Source: Ulvibacter sp047614245 (lineage in GTDB: Bacteria; Bacteroidota; Bacteroidia; Flavobacteriales; Flavobacteriaceae). Taken from it: DNA of 64,000 nt. Each line of letters opens with the position of its first letter. The stretch's first letter is position 1. Made by a program: the position numbers and the translations under genes. Shown here piece after piece: positions 18,179 to 27,381 of the stretch. The notes under the pieces are model-generated. The model was not told the DNA's origin. It did not search any database and saw only the letters and a program-made list of their open reading frames with translations. The stretch covers positions 1 to 64,000 of the forward strand of contig JBLHIC010000003.1 in NCBI GenBank assembly GCA_047614245.1, read 5' to 3'.

Positions 18179-18601
18179 ATGACAAGAACCCTAAGACCAT
18201 TTCATTTAGCTATTCCCGTAAATAATTTAGAAGCTTGTCGTACTTTTTATCGCGATGTGCTTGGATGTAATGAAGGCAGAAGCAGTGATCATTGGGTGGA
18301 TTTTGATTTCTTCGGACATCAATTAGTGATTCATTTAAAGGAAGGTGTCTCACATGAAACCTCGAATCCCGTTGATGGGAAAGAGGTTCCAATTCCACAT
18401 TTCGGGGTCGTTCTTGATATGGATTCCTTTAAAAATATTTCACAGAAGTTAATAGAAATAAATATTTTATTTATCATAGAACCATATGTCCGATTTGAGG
18501 GAGAAACTGGTGAACAAGCTACTATGTTCTTCAAGGATCCTTCTGGGAATGCTCTCGAATTTAAGGCGTTTAAAAACATGGATCAACTTTTTACTAAATA
18601 A
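18179..18601 (+). CDS. VOC (glyoxalase/dioxygenase fold) protein
   Basis: The 140-residue protein has the two-beta-alpha-beta-beta-beta layout of the vicinal oxygen chelate superfamily. The first module is FHLAIPVNNLEACRTFYRDVLGC ending in HQLVIHL. The second is PHFGVVLDM through FFKDPSGNALEFKAF. Metal-ligand candidates are the His in FHLAI, His in HQLVIH, His in PHFGV and Glu in LEFKAF. The family includes glyoxalases, dioxygenases and resistance proteins, and the substrate cannot be told from sequence. It is cytoplasmic, with no signal peptide. It lies 12 bp after the lipoprotein gene and 6 bp before the permease gene. Confidence 0.92.
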   Translation: MTRTLRPFHLAIPVNNLEACRTFYRDVLGCNEGRSSDHWVDFDFFGHQLVIHLKEGVSHETSNPVDGKEVPIPHFGVVLDMDSFKNISQKLIEINILFIIEPYVRFEGETGEQATMFFKDPSGNALEFKAFKNMDQLFTK

Positions 18602-18607
18602 GGAGAT

Positions 18608-19636
18608 ATGCAATATATCAGTCTAAAAATAGTGCAGCAAATATTGGTTCTACTCCTCATCTTGCTTATGGGTGCGCTTATTTTTGGAGAAATACTTCCT
18701 TATCTATCTGGGGTTCTTGGAGCAATCACGATTTATGTATTGATGCAGAAATGGATGGTCCTTTTGGTTAGAAAGGGCTGGCGCCCTAGTCTTGCAGCGA
18801 GTTTTTTAATGTTTTTATCCTTTATTGGAATCTTGTTACCGGTTGCAGGTATCATTTTGATGCTCACTAATAAAATTGGCAACGCCGTTAATAATTCGGA
18901 AAGAGTTGTGGACGCTATCAAAGAACAACTTATAACCTGGCAGGATCAATTGGGTTACGACCTTAGCTCACAAATTGATGTTTCAGCTATTTCGTCTTGG
19001 CTATCTGAAAATCTTCAGAGCATTGCAGGCAGTACATTTCATATTTTCATCGCAATAGGAATTATGTATTTTATGCTGTATTATATGTTGACCAGCACGA
19101 GAACAATTACTGAATCATTGATAGATGTCGTCCCATTCAGTAAAAAAAATATAAAGGTTATTGGTAAAGAAATACAAGCGATGGTTCGGTCCAATGCGCT
19201 GGGAATACCTCTTGTCGCTTTGGCACAGGGTATTATTGCTCTTATAGGATTTTTAATCTTTGGAATTGAAGATCCTCTTTTTTGGTTTGTGATTGTAACC
19301 ATAGGCTCCATGATTCCTTTTGTTGGCACTTTGATAGGGATTCTACCGGTATTTATACTTTCCCTATCCACAGGAAATCATTTTCAAGCCTGGGGTATTC
19401 TTTTATATGGATTGGTTGTGGTTGGTTCGACCGATAATATCATTCGGCTTTACGTTTTGCAGAAGTTAGATAATGTACACCCTTTAATTACCTTAATTGG
19501 TGTTATTGTAGGAGTACCCTTATTTGGATTTATTGGCCTAATCTTCGGTCCTTTATTAATAAGTCTCTTTCTTATTATACTTCGTATTTACAGTAACGAA
19601 TATGGCCAATCCTCTGAACTGGCTTCAGAAGAATAA
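18608..19636 (+). CDS. AI-2E family transporter (PerM/YdiK-type permease)
   Basis: A 342-residue inner-membrane protein with about eight hydrophobic helices, of the AI-2E transporter (UPF0118) family. Characteristic segments are LPYLSGVLGAITIYVLMQ near the N terminus and the SMIPFVGTLIGILPVFILSL motif (about residues 236-255). HPLITLIGVIVGVPLFGFIGLIFGPLL comes near the end. Members export small molecules or ions (AI-2, Na+/H+), and no substrate can be inferred here. It is the last gene of the DUF853 operon and ends five bases from the convergent folD stop, so the two transcripts must overlap. Confidence 0.93.
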   Translation: MQYISLKIVQQILVLLLILLMGALIFGEILPYLSGVLGAITIYVLMQKWMVLLVRKGWRPSLAASFLMFLSFIGILLPVAGIILMLTNKIGNAVNNSERVVDAIKEQLITWQDQLGYDLSSQIDVSAISSWLSENLQSIAGSTFHIFIAIGIMYFMLYYMLTSTRTITESLIDVVPFSKKNIKVIGKEIQAMVRSNALGIPLVALAQGIIALIGFLIFGIEDPLFWFVIVTIGSMIPFVGTLIGILPVFILSLSTGNHFQAWGILLYGLVVVGSTDNIIRLYVLQKLDNVHPLITLIGVIVGVPLFGFIGLIFGPLLISLFLIILRIYSNEYGQSSELASEE

Positions 19637-19641
19637 GTGAA

Positions 19642-20520
19642 TTATCTCAACTGACGTTCTCTCGCGATTAATGTATTTTTTAGTAGCATTGCAATAGTCA
19701 TTGGACCAACACCTCCTGGGACGGGCGTAATATAAGACGCCTTTTTGCTTACACCATCGAAATCCACATCACCTTTAAGAGCATACCCACGAGTTTTTGA
19801 AGCATCTGGCACACGACTAATTCCAACATCAATAATTACAACACCCTCCTTAACCATATCCGCAGTTAAAAATTCAGGAATTCCTAAAGCAACAATAATG
19901 ATATCTGCTTTCATTGTAAATTCTGAAAGGTTCTTGGTATGACTATGGGCCAAGGTAACCGTACTATTTCCAGCATTTCCTTTTTGACTCATTAATATAC
20001 TCATAGGGCGACCAACTATATTACTTCTTCCAATAACGACAGTATGTTTGCCTTTAGTTTCGATTTTAGATCGCTCTAATAATTGTAATATTCCGAATGG
20101 AGTAGCAGGTATAAACGACTCCATTTCTAGGGCCATTCGTCCAAAGTTTTCAGGGTGAAACCCATCGACATCTTTAATAGGATCTACAGCAATTAAGACC
20201 TTATTCTCATCGATATGTTTGGGTAATGGTAGCTGTACTATAAAACCATCGATTTGCGGATTTTCATTCAGTTCTTTTATTTTCTGAAGCAACTCATCTT
20301 CACTTGTTGATTCCGGTAATTTTACTAAGGTTGATTTAAAACCAACTCGCTCACAAGCCCTCACTTTACTTCCAACGTACGTTAAACTTGCACCATCATC
20401 ACCCACCAAAACAGCGGCTAAATGAGGCACCCGCTCTCCTTTGTTCTTCATTTGATTAACCTCAATAGTAATTTCATCCTTAATATCGTTAGATATTTTT
20501 TTACCATCTAGTATTGGCAT
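19642..20520 (-). CDS. folD: Methylenetetrahydrofolate dehydrogenase / cyclohydrolase
   Basis: A bifunctional cytoplasmic enzyme that interconverts 5,10-methylene-THF and 10-formyl-THF with NADP. The 292-residue protein has the N-terminal catalytic pattern VGDDGASLTYVGSKVRACERVG, where the Lys of YxxxK is present. It also has DGFIVQLPLPKHID (family signature). The Rossmann part is VIGRSNIVGRPMSILM, and the C-terminal signature is PVPGGVGPMTIAMLLKNT. It is on the same strand as ffh, 85 bp downstream of it. Its stop codon is five bases from the convergent AI-2E gene, leaving no room for a terminator of its own. Confidence 0.97.
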   Translation of the reverse strand: MPILDGKKISNDIKDEITIEVNQMKNKGERVPHLAAVLVGDDGASLTYVGSKVRACERVGFKSTLVKLPESTSEDELLQKIKELNENPQIDGFIVQLPLPKHIDENKVLIAVDPIKDVDGFHPENFGRMALEMESFIPATPFGILQLLERSKIETKGKHTVVIGRSNIVGRPMSILMSQKGNAGNSTVTLAHSHTKNLSEFTMKADIIIVALGIPEFLTADMVKEGVVIIDVGISRVPDASKTRGYALKGDVDFDGVSKKASYITPVPGGVGPMTIAMLLKNTLIARERQLR

Positions 20521-20605
20521 AACAAAAGTAGTTTGGAGGAAGGTCGAAATAAAAAAGAATAATTCTTAGTTAAGCCTTCCCAGGTTACTGATTTTAGTTT
20601 AGATA

Positions 20606-21934
20606 TTATTTCATTTTATTCATTGCCTCCATCATCTTGGCACCACCGCCACCTTGCATCATTTTCATCATCTTACTCATTTGATTAAATTGCTTCATAA
20701 GCTGATTCACTTGCTGTACTGAAGTCCCGCTTCCCATTGCAATTCTTTTTTTTCTACTGGCGTTAATTGTTGCCGGAGCACTTCGCTCACTTGGTGTCAT
20801 AGAATGAATAATTGCTTCAATTCCTTTGAAAGCATCATCATCTATATCAACATCCTTTATCGCTTTACTAGCTCCAGGAATCATTCCAACGAGATCCTTC
20901 ATGCTCCCCATTTTCTTGACCTGCTGAATCTGCTTCAAAAAGTCATCAAAGCCAAATTGATTCTTGGCAATTTTTTTCTGAATCTTACGGGCCTCATCTT
21001 CATCAAATTGCTCTTGAGCTCTCTCAACTAGAGAAACTACATCCCCCATCCCAAGAATTCGATCCGCCATACGAGACGGATAGAATATATCTATCGCATC
21101 CATTTTCTCACCGGTACCAATAAATTTTATCGGCTTATTTACAACACTTTTAATGGATATCGCCGCACCACCACGAGTATCACCATCTAACTTGGTAAGA
21201 ATAACCCCATCAAAGTTAAGACGGTCATTAAAAGTCTTAGCAGTATTAACCGCATCTTGACCCGTCATTGCGTCAACTACAAATAAAGTTTCCTGAGGCT
21301 GAATCGCTTTATGAACGTTTTCAATTTCAACCATCATGGCTTCATCAACAGCCAAACGTCCTGCCGTATCAATGATAACAACATTGTATCCGTTTTGCTT
21401 CGCAAACGCAATTGCATTTTGAGCTATAGATACAGGGTTTTTATTTTCAGGCTCACTATAAACTTCAACCCCAATTTGATCTCCTACGACATGTAATTGG
21501 TTGATCGCAGCTGGACGATATATATCACAGGCCACCAAAAGTGGCTTTTTTGATTTTTTTGTTTTTAAAAAATTAGCAAGTTTACCAGAAAAGGTTGTTT
21601 TACCACTTCCTTGTAATCCAGACATTAATATAATAGATGGAGAACCACTCAAGTTAATCCCTGCTACTTCACCACCCATTAATTCTGTAAGCTCGTCTTT
21701 GACCAGTTTAATCATCAATTGCCCTGGTTGCAGAGTTGTCAAGACGTTCTGACCTAAGGCCTTTTCTTTGATACGACTGGTGAATTCCTTTGCAATTTTA
21801 AAATTTACATCGGCATCTAATAAAGCACGTCTTACTTCTTTTAAAGTTTCCGCTACATTTATTTCCGTGATACTACCATGACCTTTGAGTACATGAAGTG
21901 CTTTATCTATTTTGTCGGTTAAATTGTCGAACAT
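20606..21934 (-). CDS. ffh: Signal recognition particle protein Ffh
   Basis: GTPase of the signal recognition particle, which binds signal sequences of nascent membrane proteins and delivers ribosomes to FtsY. The 442-residue protein has the N domain (1-90), then the G domain with GLQGSGKTTFSGKLA (G1), VACDIYRPAA, DTAGRLAVDEAMM (G3) and TKLDGDTRGGAAIS (G4). A methionine-rich M domain at the end (QMSKMMKMMQGG, then MMEAMNKMK) binds the 4.5S RNA and signal peptide. The SRP RNA gene is not in the window. A good promoter sits upstream. Confidence 0.98.
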   Translation of the reverse strand: MFDNLTDKIDKALHVLKGHGSITEINVAETLKEVRRALLDADVNFKIAKEFTSRIKEKALGQNVLTTLQPGQLMIKLVKDELTELMGGEVAGINLSGSPSIILMSGLQGSGKTTFSGKLANFLKTKKSKKPLLVACDIYRPAAINQLHVVGDQIGVEVYSEPENKNPVSIAQNAIAFAKQNGYNVVIIDTAGRLAVDEAMMVEIENVHKAIQPQETLFVVDAMTGQDAVNTAKTFNDRLNFDGVILTKLDGDTRGGAAISIKSVVNKPIKFIGTGEKMDAIDIFYPSRMADRILGMGDVVSLVERAQEQFDEDEARKIQKKIAKNQFGFDDFLKQIQQVKKMGSMKDLVGMIPGASKAIKDVDIDDDAFKGIEAIIHSMTPSERSAPATINASRKKRIAMGSGTSVQQVNQLMKQFNQMSKMMKMMQGGGGAKMMEAMNKMK

Positions 21935-21958
21935 GGTATTGCTTTCTTAATAAGTGGT

Positions 21959-21988
21959 CAAAGATAACAATTGACAGTAGAGTTTCAA
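21959..21988 (-). promoter_or_regulatory. Promoter of ffh
   Basis: Minus-strand TTG (21988-21986), a 19-bp spacer and TATCTTTG (21966-21959). This is a full match to the Bacteroidota TTG / TAnnTTTG promoter, 24 bp before the ffh start. Confidence 0.75.
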
Positions 21989-21989
21989 A

Positions 21990-22329
21990 GAAAGTTTAGT
22001 CTAAGAAAAGAGTCTTTTTGAAATGATATTTTATGAAAACAATTAGCACCTATTCGATACAAAAATATCAGAAACTCAAAAAACTACACCTTGAAACCAT
22101 CTAACTTATATTTTTTGCAATTTTCGTTAAAAATATTCCAGATATCGCAAGATTCCAAAACTTTATGTATCTTTAGTAAAACACAAATAACACAATTACT
22201 AAAATTGATTTATGAGTACTTTAGATAAATAAAAGCGCGAAAAGTTATGGTTCTGCATTCTCTAGTAAAATTTAGAGACTCTATTTCTCAAAATACTCAT
22301 TTCAAGGAAGTAACATAACTATCTCTATT
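21990..22329. other. AT-rich intergenic region without visible genes
   Basis: This lies between the divergent ffh and the unknown secreted-protein gene. I see no open frame of note, no RNA gene and no strong hairpin. It presumably holds the plus-strand promoter, but no full TTG/TAnnTTTG pair is convincing. Confidence 0.5.
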
Positions 22330-23097
22330 ATGAAAACACGCAACTTCACGCTTTTATTATTGGTTTTATTCGTGCTACATCCCTTTAGCCAGCAAGCTCA
22401 GGACGATAGCAACTCACAGGCATATTGGGTGCACGAAGATCCTGTTTACCCTTCAAAAGTATCGGACTTTGAAGAATATAGTTCAACTCTAGTTGAAAAT
22501 TGTAAAAAATACGGTATCAAAGAAGCTAATTGGTTTACCATCTCTACAGATGACTTAAAGTATTTTTCGATATCTCCCATAGAGAATATGGCCGATTTAG
22601 ACAAAAGCCGTTTTTCTCTTCTAAGGGACAAAATGGGTGAGTCTGAATTCAATGAACTTTTTAATAATTTTGATAACTGCTATGATGCTCATACAGATTA
22701 TATTATTCATTTGGACAAAGAGCTCTCTTATTCGCCAAATGGCATCATGACTCCTCAAGATGGCATGGAATATCGACGTATGCAATTTTATTATTCAACA
22801 CCTCAGAATTTTCAGAAAGTCTTAGACGTGGCTAAAAGATTTAAAGAATTATATGCGAAGAAAAAATCAAGTGAAACCTATAGGCTTTATCGAAGTGGTT
22901 TTGGAGCAGCCGGACAGTTTATCATCGTAGCGATCTCTGCTAAAAGTTATGAAGACTACGAACGTATTTTTAAAGAAAATCAAAGTCTACTCGGGGAAGA
23001 AAGGGATCCTTTATTCGATGAGTTATTACAGAATATTATAAAGGTAGAGACTCTGAATGGCTATATGCGCAGTGATTTGTCCTATAAACCAAACTAG
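22330..23097 (+). CDS. Secreted protein of unknown function
   Basis: I do not recognise this 255-residue protein. It has a signal peptide (MKTRNFTLLLLVLFVLHPFSQQAQ) and is then soluble. Two halves each look like a ferredoxin-like or ABM-type module. One includes the segment EANWFTISTDDLKYFSISPIENMADLD. The other includes FYYSTPQNFQKVLDVAKRF through IIVAISAKSYEDYERIFKENQSLLGEE. That arrangement recalls dimeric alpha-beta-barrel proteins, but this is only a fold impression. It stands alone, 78 bp before an SMP-30-like lipoprotein gene on the same strand. Confidence 0.82.
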   Translation: MKTRNFTLLLLVLFVLHPFSQQAQDDSNSQAYWVHEDPVYPSKVSDFEEYSSTLVENCKKYGIKEANWFTISTDDLKYFSISPIENMADLDKSRFSLLRDKMGESEFNELFNNFDNCYDAHTDYIIHLDKELSYSPNGIMTPQDGMEYRRMQFYYSTPQNFQKVLDVAKRFKELYAKKKSSETYRLYRSGFGAAGQFIIVAISAKSYEDYERIFKENQSLLGEERDPLFDELLQNIIKVETLNGYMRSDLSYKPN

Positions 23098-23175
23098 CAA
23101 CAAATATCCCATTGCAGCTGTTTAAAATAAATTATTGAAAATATATTTTAGTTATATTTATCAAAACCAAAATAT

Positions 23176-24165
23176 ATGCGATTTGTTTTTTCCTCGAACA
23201 CCTCCAGTTGGGACATTAGTAAATTTCTAATTCTACTGTTCTTTATTGGGTGTAATTCTCCCCAGAGCAAAACTGAATCCGCACCTCTGAACAAAGCGAC
23301 ACTAGAGTTTGAAATAAAAGCAAAACTTGGTGAAGGTGCCTTTTGGAACCATCGTACTCAAGAATTTTACTGGATCGATATTGAGGCAAAATCGCTCCAT
23401 ATATACAACCCTAAGACAAAGAGCAACAAATCGTTCCCTACGCCATCAAGAATAGGAACTGTTGTCCCGAAGAATTCAACCGAAGCAGTTGTGGCTCTGG
23501 AAGATGGAGTTTATTTGATGAATACAGAATCTGGAGACATATCTCTTCTCTCTGATATCGAAAATGATAAAACTCAAAACAGATTTAATGATGGGAAATG
23601 TGATCCTTCAGGCAGGCTCTGGGTGGGCTCCATGGCTTTGGATCAAAAAAAGTATTCTGGTAGCCTTTATATGATCGATGAAAGCGGTAAAACAGAACTG
23701 AAAATTGATAGGGTTACAATTTCTAATGGTATTGTGTGGACTTCAAACCATAAAACAATGTACTATATAGACACTCCTACAGCTAAAATTCGAGCATTCG
23801 ATTTTGACAATAAGACTGGCAATATAAGCAACGAAAGAGTGGCGGTTGAAGTAAACGACAGTCTAGGTTTTCCCGACGGAATGGCGATTGATGAAGAAGA
23901 TATGTTGTGGGTTGGTATGTGGAACGGTAATGCAGTGGTTCGATTTAATCCTAACACAGGAGAAGTTATTTCCAAAATTGAAGTCCCAGCACATAATGTT
24001 ACATCCTGTGCCTTTGGAGGCAAGCTCCTAGACACGCTCTATATTACGACAGCTAGTGTTGATATGACTCCCGAAGAACTTTCTAAATACCCGTTAGCTG
24101 GATCTTTATTCAAAGTAGTTCCTGGCGTGAAAGGCGTGAAAAGTACGTTATTTGGTGAGCAATAA
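23176..24165 (+). CDS. SMP-30/gluconolactonase-like lipoprotein
   Basis: A 329-residue six-bladed beta-propeller of the SMP-30/gluconolactonase/LRE family. The lipobox is FFIGC (around residue 27), so it is a predicted lipoprotein. The propeller begins with LGEGAFWNHRTQEFYWIDIE, whose Glu is a metal ligand in the family. It continues with NDGKCDPSGRLWVGSM (Asn ligand region), ISNGIVWTSNHKTMYYIDT (Asn) and FPDGMAIDEEDMLWVGMW (catalytic Asp). All four ligand positions therefore seem intact, supporting an active lactonase or sugar-lactone hydrolase. The real substrate is unknown. The gene is transcribed in the same direction as its upstream neighbour. Confidence 0.93.
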   Translation: MRFVFSSNTSSWDISKFLILLFFIGCNSPQSKTESAPLNKATLEFEIKAKLGEGAFWNHRTQEFYWIDIEAKSLHIYNPKTKSNKSFPTPSRIGTVVPKNSTEAVVALEDGVYLMNTESGDISLLSDIENDKTQNRFNDGKCDPSGRLWVGSMALDQKKYSGSLYMIDESGKTELKIDRVTISNGIVWTSNHKTMYYIDTPTAKIRAFDFDNKTGNISNERVAVEVNDSLGFPDGMAIDEEDMLWVGMWNGNAVVRFNPNTGEVISKIEVPAHNVTSCAFGGKLLDTLYITTASVDMTPEELSKYPLAGSLFKVVPGVKGVKSTLFGEQ

Positions 24166-24235
24166 TCAAAGAAGATTCTTGATCGAAGCTCTAATTTGAG
24201 AATTATCCATTATTTTTTAATCTCGTTTGAGATTA

Positions 24236-25492
24236 TTACCTCCGACTTCTTTTGAAATTATTAGAATCCTTGGTTTTATGAGAGTTTCTGCTACTTTGAC
24301 GCCCTCTTTGATTCTGCTGTTTATTTTCAGCTTTCTTGTCTAATATTTCTTTTAAAGATTCAGTTGGTTCAAATCCTTCAATTATCTGACTGTCCAAACG
24401 TTCTCCTAGTAGTTTTTCAATACCCCGTACGTATTCATTTTCGTCAACACTTACTATAGAGATAGCCTCTCCACTAGCTCCTGCTCTACCCGTTCTACCG
24501 ATACGATGAACATAATCTTCTGGAATATTTGGAAGTTCGTAATTTATTACGTGTGGAAGCAAAGGTATATCGAGTCCTCTAGCCGCAATATCTGTTGCAA
24601 CCAATATTCTAACCTTTCCTGCTTTAAATCCTGCTAACGCTTTCGTTCTAGCCCCTTGACTTTTATTACCGTGAATGGCTGCGGAAGAGATTCCGGCTTT
24701 ACTCAACTTTTCACTTAAGCGATTCGCTCCATGCTTGGTTCTGGTAAAAATTAGAACCTGTTGCCAATCTCCTTCAGAAATAAGTTTAATAACCAGATCT
24801 GTTTTAAGGCCTTTGTTTGTTCTATAAACTAACTGATCAACTTTCTCGGCGGTTGTATTTTCAGGCGTAGCCTCAACCATTACTGGATGATGCAAAAAGC
24901 CATTTGCTAGTTTCTTTATTTCTTTTGAAAAAGTAGCAGAAAACAATAGGTTCTGTCTTCTTGACGGCAGTAAAGCAAGAATCTTATTAATATCTCTTAA
25001 AAAGCCCATATCGAGCATCCGGTCTGCTTCATCTAAAACCAAAACCTCAACATTTGACAGAGAAAATACTTTTTGATTATGCAAATCGAGTAATCGACCT
25101 GGAGTAGCAACTAACACATCAACGCCTTGTCTTAGCGTTCGTATTTGAGGATTAGCCCCAACACCACCAAAAATTACGGTTGAACGCAAATCAGTGAATT
25201 CTCCATAATCTTTAAAATCTTGTAAAACCTGAGCAGCCAATTCACGCGTTGGCGTAAGCACTAAACAGCGAACAGGACGTTGGTGAAGTTGCTTGCCTTG
25301 AGACAATATTTGAAGTATTGGCAACGCAAAACCAGCCGTTTTTCCTGTTCCAGTTTGAGCCGAAGCAAGAACGTCTTTTCGTTCTAATACTAAAGGAATT
25401 GCTTTTTGTTGAATTGGAGATGGGGTAGTATATCCTTTTTTGCTAATAGCTTTTAGCAGGGCATCGGACAGCCCAAGAGATTTAAATGACAT
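24236..25492 (-). CDS. DEAD-box RNA helicase (RhlE-like)
   Basis: A 418-residue ATP-dependent RNA helicase. The motifs run in order: Q motif (GYTTPSPIQ, 20-28), motif I AQTGTGKT (45-52), Ia PTRELA (81-86), GG and TPGR (about 109 and 130), and motif II DEAD (154-157). Next are motif III SAT, then in the second domain IFTRTKHGANRL, ATDIAARGLD and HRIGRTGRAG (motif VI). The tail is basic and low-complexity (RGRQSSRNSHKTKDSNNFKRSRR), probably RNA-binding. This layout fits RhlE/CsdA-type helicases of ribosome assembly or cold response. A TACCTTCG sequence at 25559-25566 on the minus strand is a near -7 box. Confidence 0.96.
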   Translation of the reverse strand: MSFKSLGLSDALLKAISKKGYTTPSPIQQKAIPLVLERKDVLASAQTGTGKTAGFALPILQILSQGKQLHQRPVRCLVLTPTRELAAQVLQDFKDYGEFTDLRSTVIFGGVGANPQIRTLRQGVDVLVATPGRLLDLHNQKVFSLSNVEVLVLDEADRMLDMGFLRDINKILALLPSRRQNLLFSATFSKEIKKLANGFLHHPVMVEATPENTTAEKVDQLVYRTNKGLKTDLVIKLISEGDWQQVLIFTRTKHGANRLSEKLSKAGISSAAIHGNKSQGARTKALAGFKAGKVRILVATDIAARGLDIPLLPHVINYELPNIPEDYVHRIGRTGRAGASGEAISIVSVDENEYVRGIEKLLGERLDSQIIEGFEPTESLKEILDKKAENKQQNQRGRQSSRNSHKTKDSNNFKRSRR

Positions 25493-25801
25493 ATAAATTA
25501 TTTCTGAAATGAGTCAATTCTTTAATTTAAATATTATGAAATGTCATTTCTTTTATGAGCCGCGAAGGTAGGCTAATATTCTTGGTATGTGAAAATTAAA
25601 GTAAAGAGAAAAAAAATCATTGAAATCTAATTGTAAAGCTAGTAAAATAGAATCCAATCCAAATGTCAAAATTTTTAAACTTTAACTATCTTTAAACTCT
25701 TTCAGAAAAAAATACATGTTTCGATAATTCTAAATATTCGAAAATAGAGTATCTCAATATTAATTTAATTCAAAAGATTACTAATTAAACACATAACTTA
25801 A
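25493..25801. other. Divergent AT-rich promoter region
   Basis: This is the space between the divergent helicase and M28 peptidase genes. It holds the near -7 box TACCTTCG for the helicase (minus strand) and a near -7 box TATCTTTA for the peptidase (about 25688-25695, plus). I see no gene in it. Confidence 0.4.
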
Positions 25802-27277
25802 ATGAAGTACTTCACTTTAATAATAGCATTGTTTTCTTTTTTATCAACTTTTTCTCAATCGGATAGAGAACTCGTACTGGAAACAGTAAAGAAAAATGTC
25901 ATTGAAGGCCATATTTATTTTCTAGCAGATGACTTACTTAAAGGACGAGAAACAGGTTCTCCTGAAAATAAAATTGCCGCTTCGTATCTAGCCAATGCAT
26001 TACGTGGCTATGGTGTAAAACCTATTCCATCTACCAAATCGTATTTTCAAGAAGTTCTTCTACAAAAAGTGAGTCCGCCTAGTCTTTTCGAATTAGCTAT
26101 TAATGGTTCACCATCTGAGAATAAAGTGATCCTTGAAGCTTCTGCCATTGATTTCAAAGGTGATGCTGTTTATTTAGGATATGGCTTGGAAGATGATTAT
26201 AAGGGTAAAGATGTGGGTAATAAATTAGTAATTGTTCGTGGCGGAAGTTTAGAAGCAAAAGATGCTCGCGGTGCCTTTGGACTTAGAAAGACTAAAATGA
26301 AACTTGCAAAAGAAGCTGGAGCAAAAGGAATTGTTGAATTGATCGATGCCAAAAGTGATATGTGGGGATTCATAGATCATAATTTTAATTCAGATCGTTT
26401 GGAGGTTGCTACAGAAGAAGAGCAAAGTACAAATAAAGGGTTTGTTTATATCTGGCTCCAGGATGAAAATGGTAGTCAGGCCACTTCTTTCGCAAATGAC
26501 AAAAAAACTAACGTGACAGTAAAAATGGGAAGTAAAACTATTAGCCCTATTTCGTCACAGAATGTAATAGGTATCGTAGAAGGAACAGACCCTAAACTTA
26601 AAGATGAGTACATTATATATTCGGCACATTATGATCACGTAGGGATTGGCACCCCGAGTGAAAGTGGTGATACTATTTACAATGGGGCTCGTGATAATGC
26701 TGTAGGCACAACAACGGTATTAAGTATGGCAGAGAATCTTGCAAAATATCCTACAAAACGATCGGCTCTTTTTATTCTATTTACCGGAGAAGAGAAGGGC
26801 CTTTTAGGAAGTGGTTACTATGTAGACCATCCGGTTCTTCCACTAAATAAAATGGTTTATTGTTTTAATAGCGATAATGCAGGATACAATGACACATCGA
26901 TAGCCACAATTGTTGGATTAGAGCGAACAACAGCAGCTGGAAACATAAAAGATGCCGCTACAGCTTTTGGGCTTACCGCTATCGATGATCCAGCTCCCGA
27001 GCAAGGGCTATTTGATCGAAGTGATAATGTCCACTTTGCAAAAAAAGGAATTCCTGCACCAACCTATTCCTTAGGGTTTACTTCATTCGATGGTGATGTA
27101 ACGAAATACTATCACAGGCCTGGCGATGAGGCTCAAACACTCGATTATGACTATTTGTATAAATTTTTTAGCTCCTATGTACTAGCAGGTAGACTTATTG
27201 CTAACGATGCTGTAACACCATTTTGGATAAAAAATGACAAATATGAAGAGGCTGGAAAAAAACTCTATGACAAGTGA
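25802..27277 (+). CDS. Secreted M28-family metallopeptidase
   Basis: A 491-residue exported zinc peptidase, probably an aminopeptidase, with signal peptide MKYFTLIIALFSFLSTFS. A PA-like insert domain includes LVIVRGGSLEAKD and KLAKEAGAKGIVEL. The catalytic domain has the zinc-site motifs SAHYDHVGIG (His), GARDNAVGTT (Asp), FTGEEKGLLGSGYYV (catalytic and ligand Glu) and NSDNAGYND (Asp). The last His lies in the YYHRPGDEAQTLDYD region. The residues expected for a two-zinc active site are all visible. It probably degrades peptides in the periplasm or outside. It is transcribed alone, and the following DNA holds a pseudogene on the opposite strand. Confidence 0.95.
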   Translation: MKYFTLIIALFSFLSTFSQSDRELVLETVKKNVIEGHIYFLADDLLKGRETGSPENKIAASYLANALRGYGVKPIPSTKSYFQEVLLQKVSPPSLFELAINGSPSENKVILEASAIDFKGDAVYLGYGLEDDYKGKDVGNKLVIVRGGSLEAKDARGAFGLRKTKMKLAKEAGAKGIVELIDAKSDMWGFIDHNFNSDRLEVATEEEQSTNKGFVYIWLQDENGSQATSFANDKKTNVTVKMGSKTISPISSQNVIGIVEGTDPKLKDEYIIYSAHYDHVGIGTPSESGDTIYNGARDNAVGTTTVLSMAENLAKYPTKRSALFILFTGEEKGLLGSGYYVDHPVLPLNKMVYCFNSDNAGYNDTSIATIVGLERTTAAGNIKDAATAFGLTAIDDPAPEQGLFDRSDNVHFAKKGIPAPTYSLGFTSFDGDVTKYYHRPGDEAQTLDYDYLYKFFSSYVLAGRLIANDAVTPFWIKNDKYEEAGKKLYDK

Positions 27278-27295
27278 TATTATATAATCGTGTTT

Positions 27296-27356
27296 ATTTA
27301 GTGCTGTCCATAATCTCGATGTCTGTAATTTTTCAACCTTGTGGACAACACTAAAT
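27296..27356. repeat. Imperfect 17-bp inverted repeat after the M28 gene
   Basis: Arms ATTTAGTGCTGTCCATA (27296-27312) and its near reverse complement (27340-27356) match at 15 of 17 positions, separated by 27 bp. They lie between the M28 gene and a decayed gene. No T tract follows. This may be a remnant of a mobile-element end or a weak bidirectional terminator. Confidence 0.5.
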
Positions 27357-27381
27357 TAGGCACGACCTATTTTTACACCGA

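Noticed and set aside
27296..27356. Complete insertion sequence or transposon
   Set aside because: Only an inverted repeat is seen. There is no transposase gene and no clear target-site duplication in the neighbourhood.
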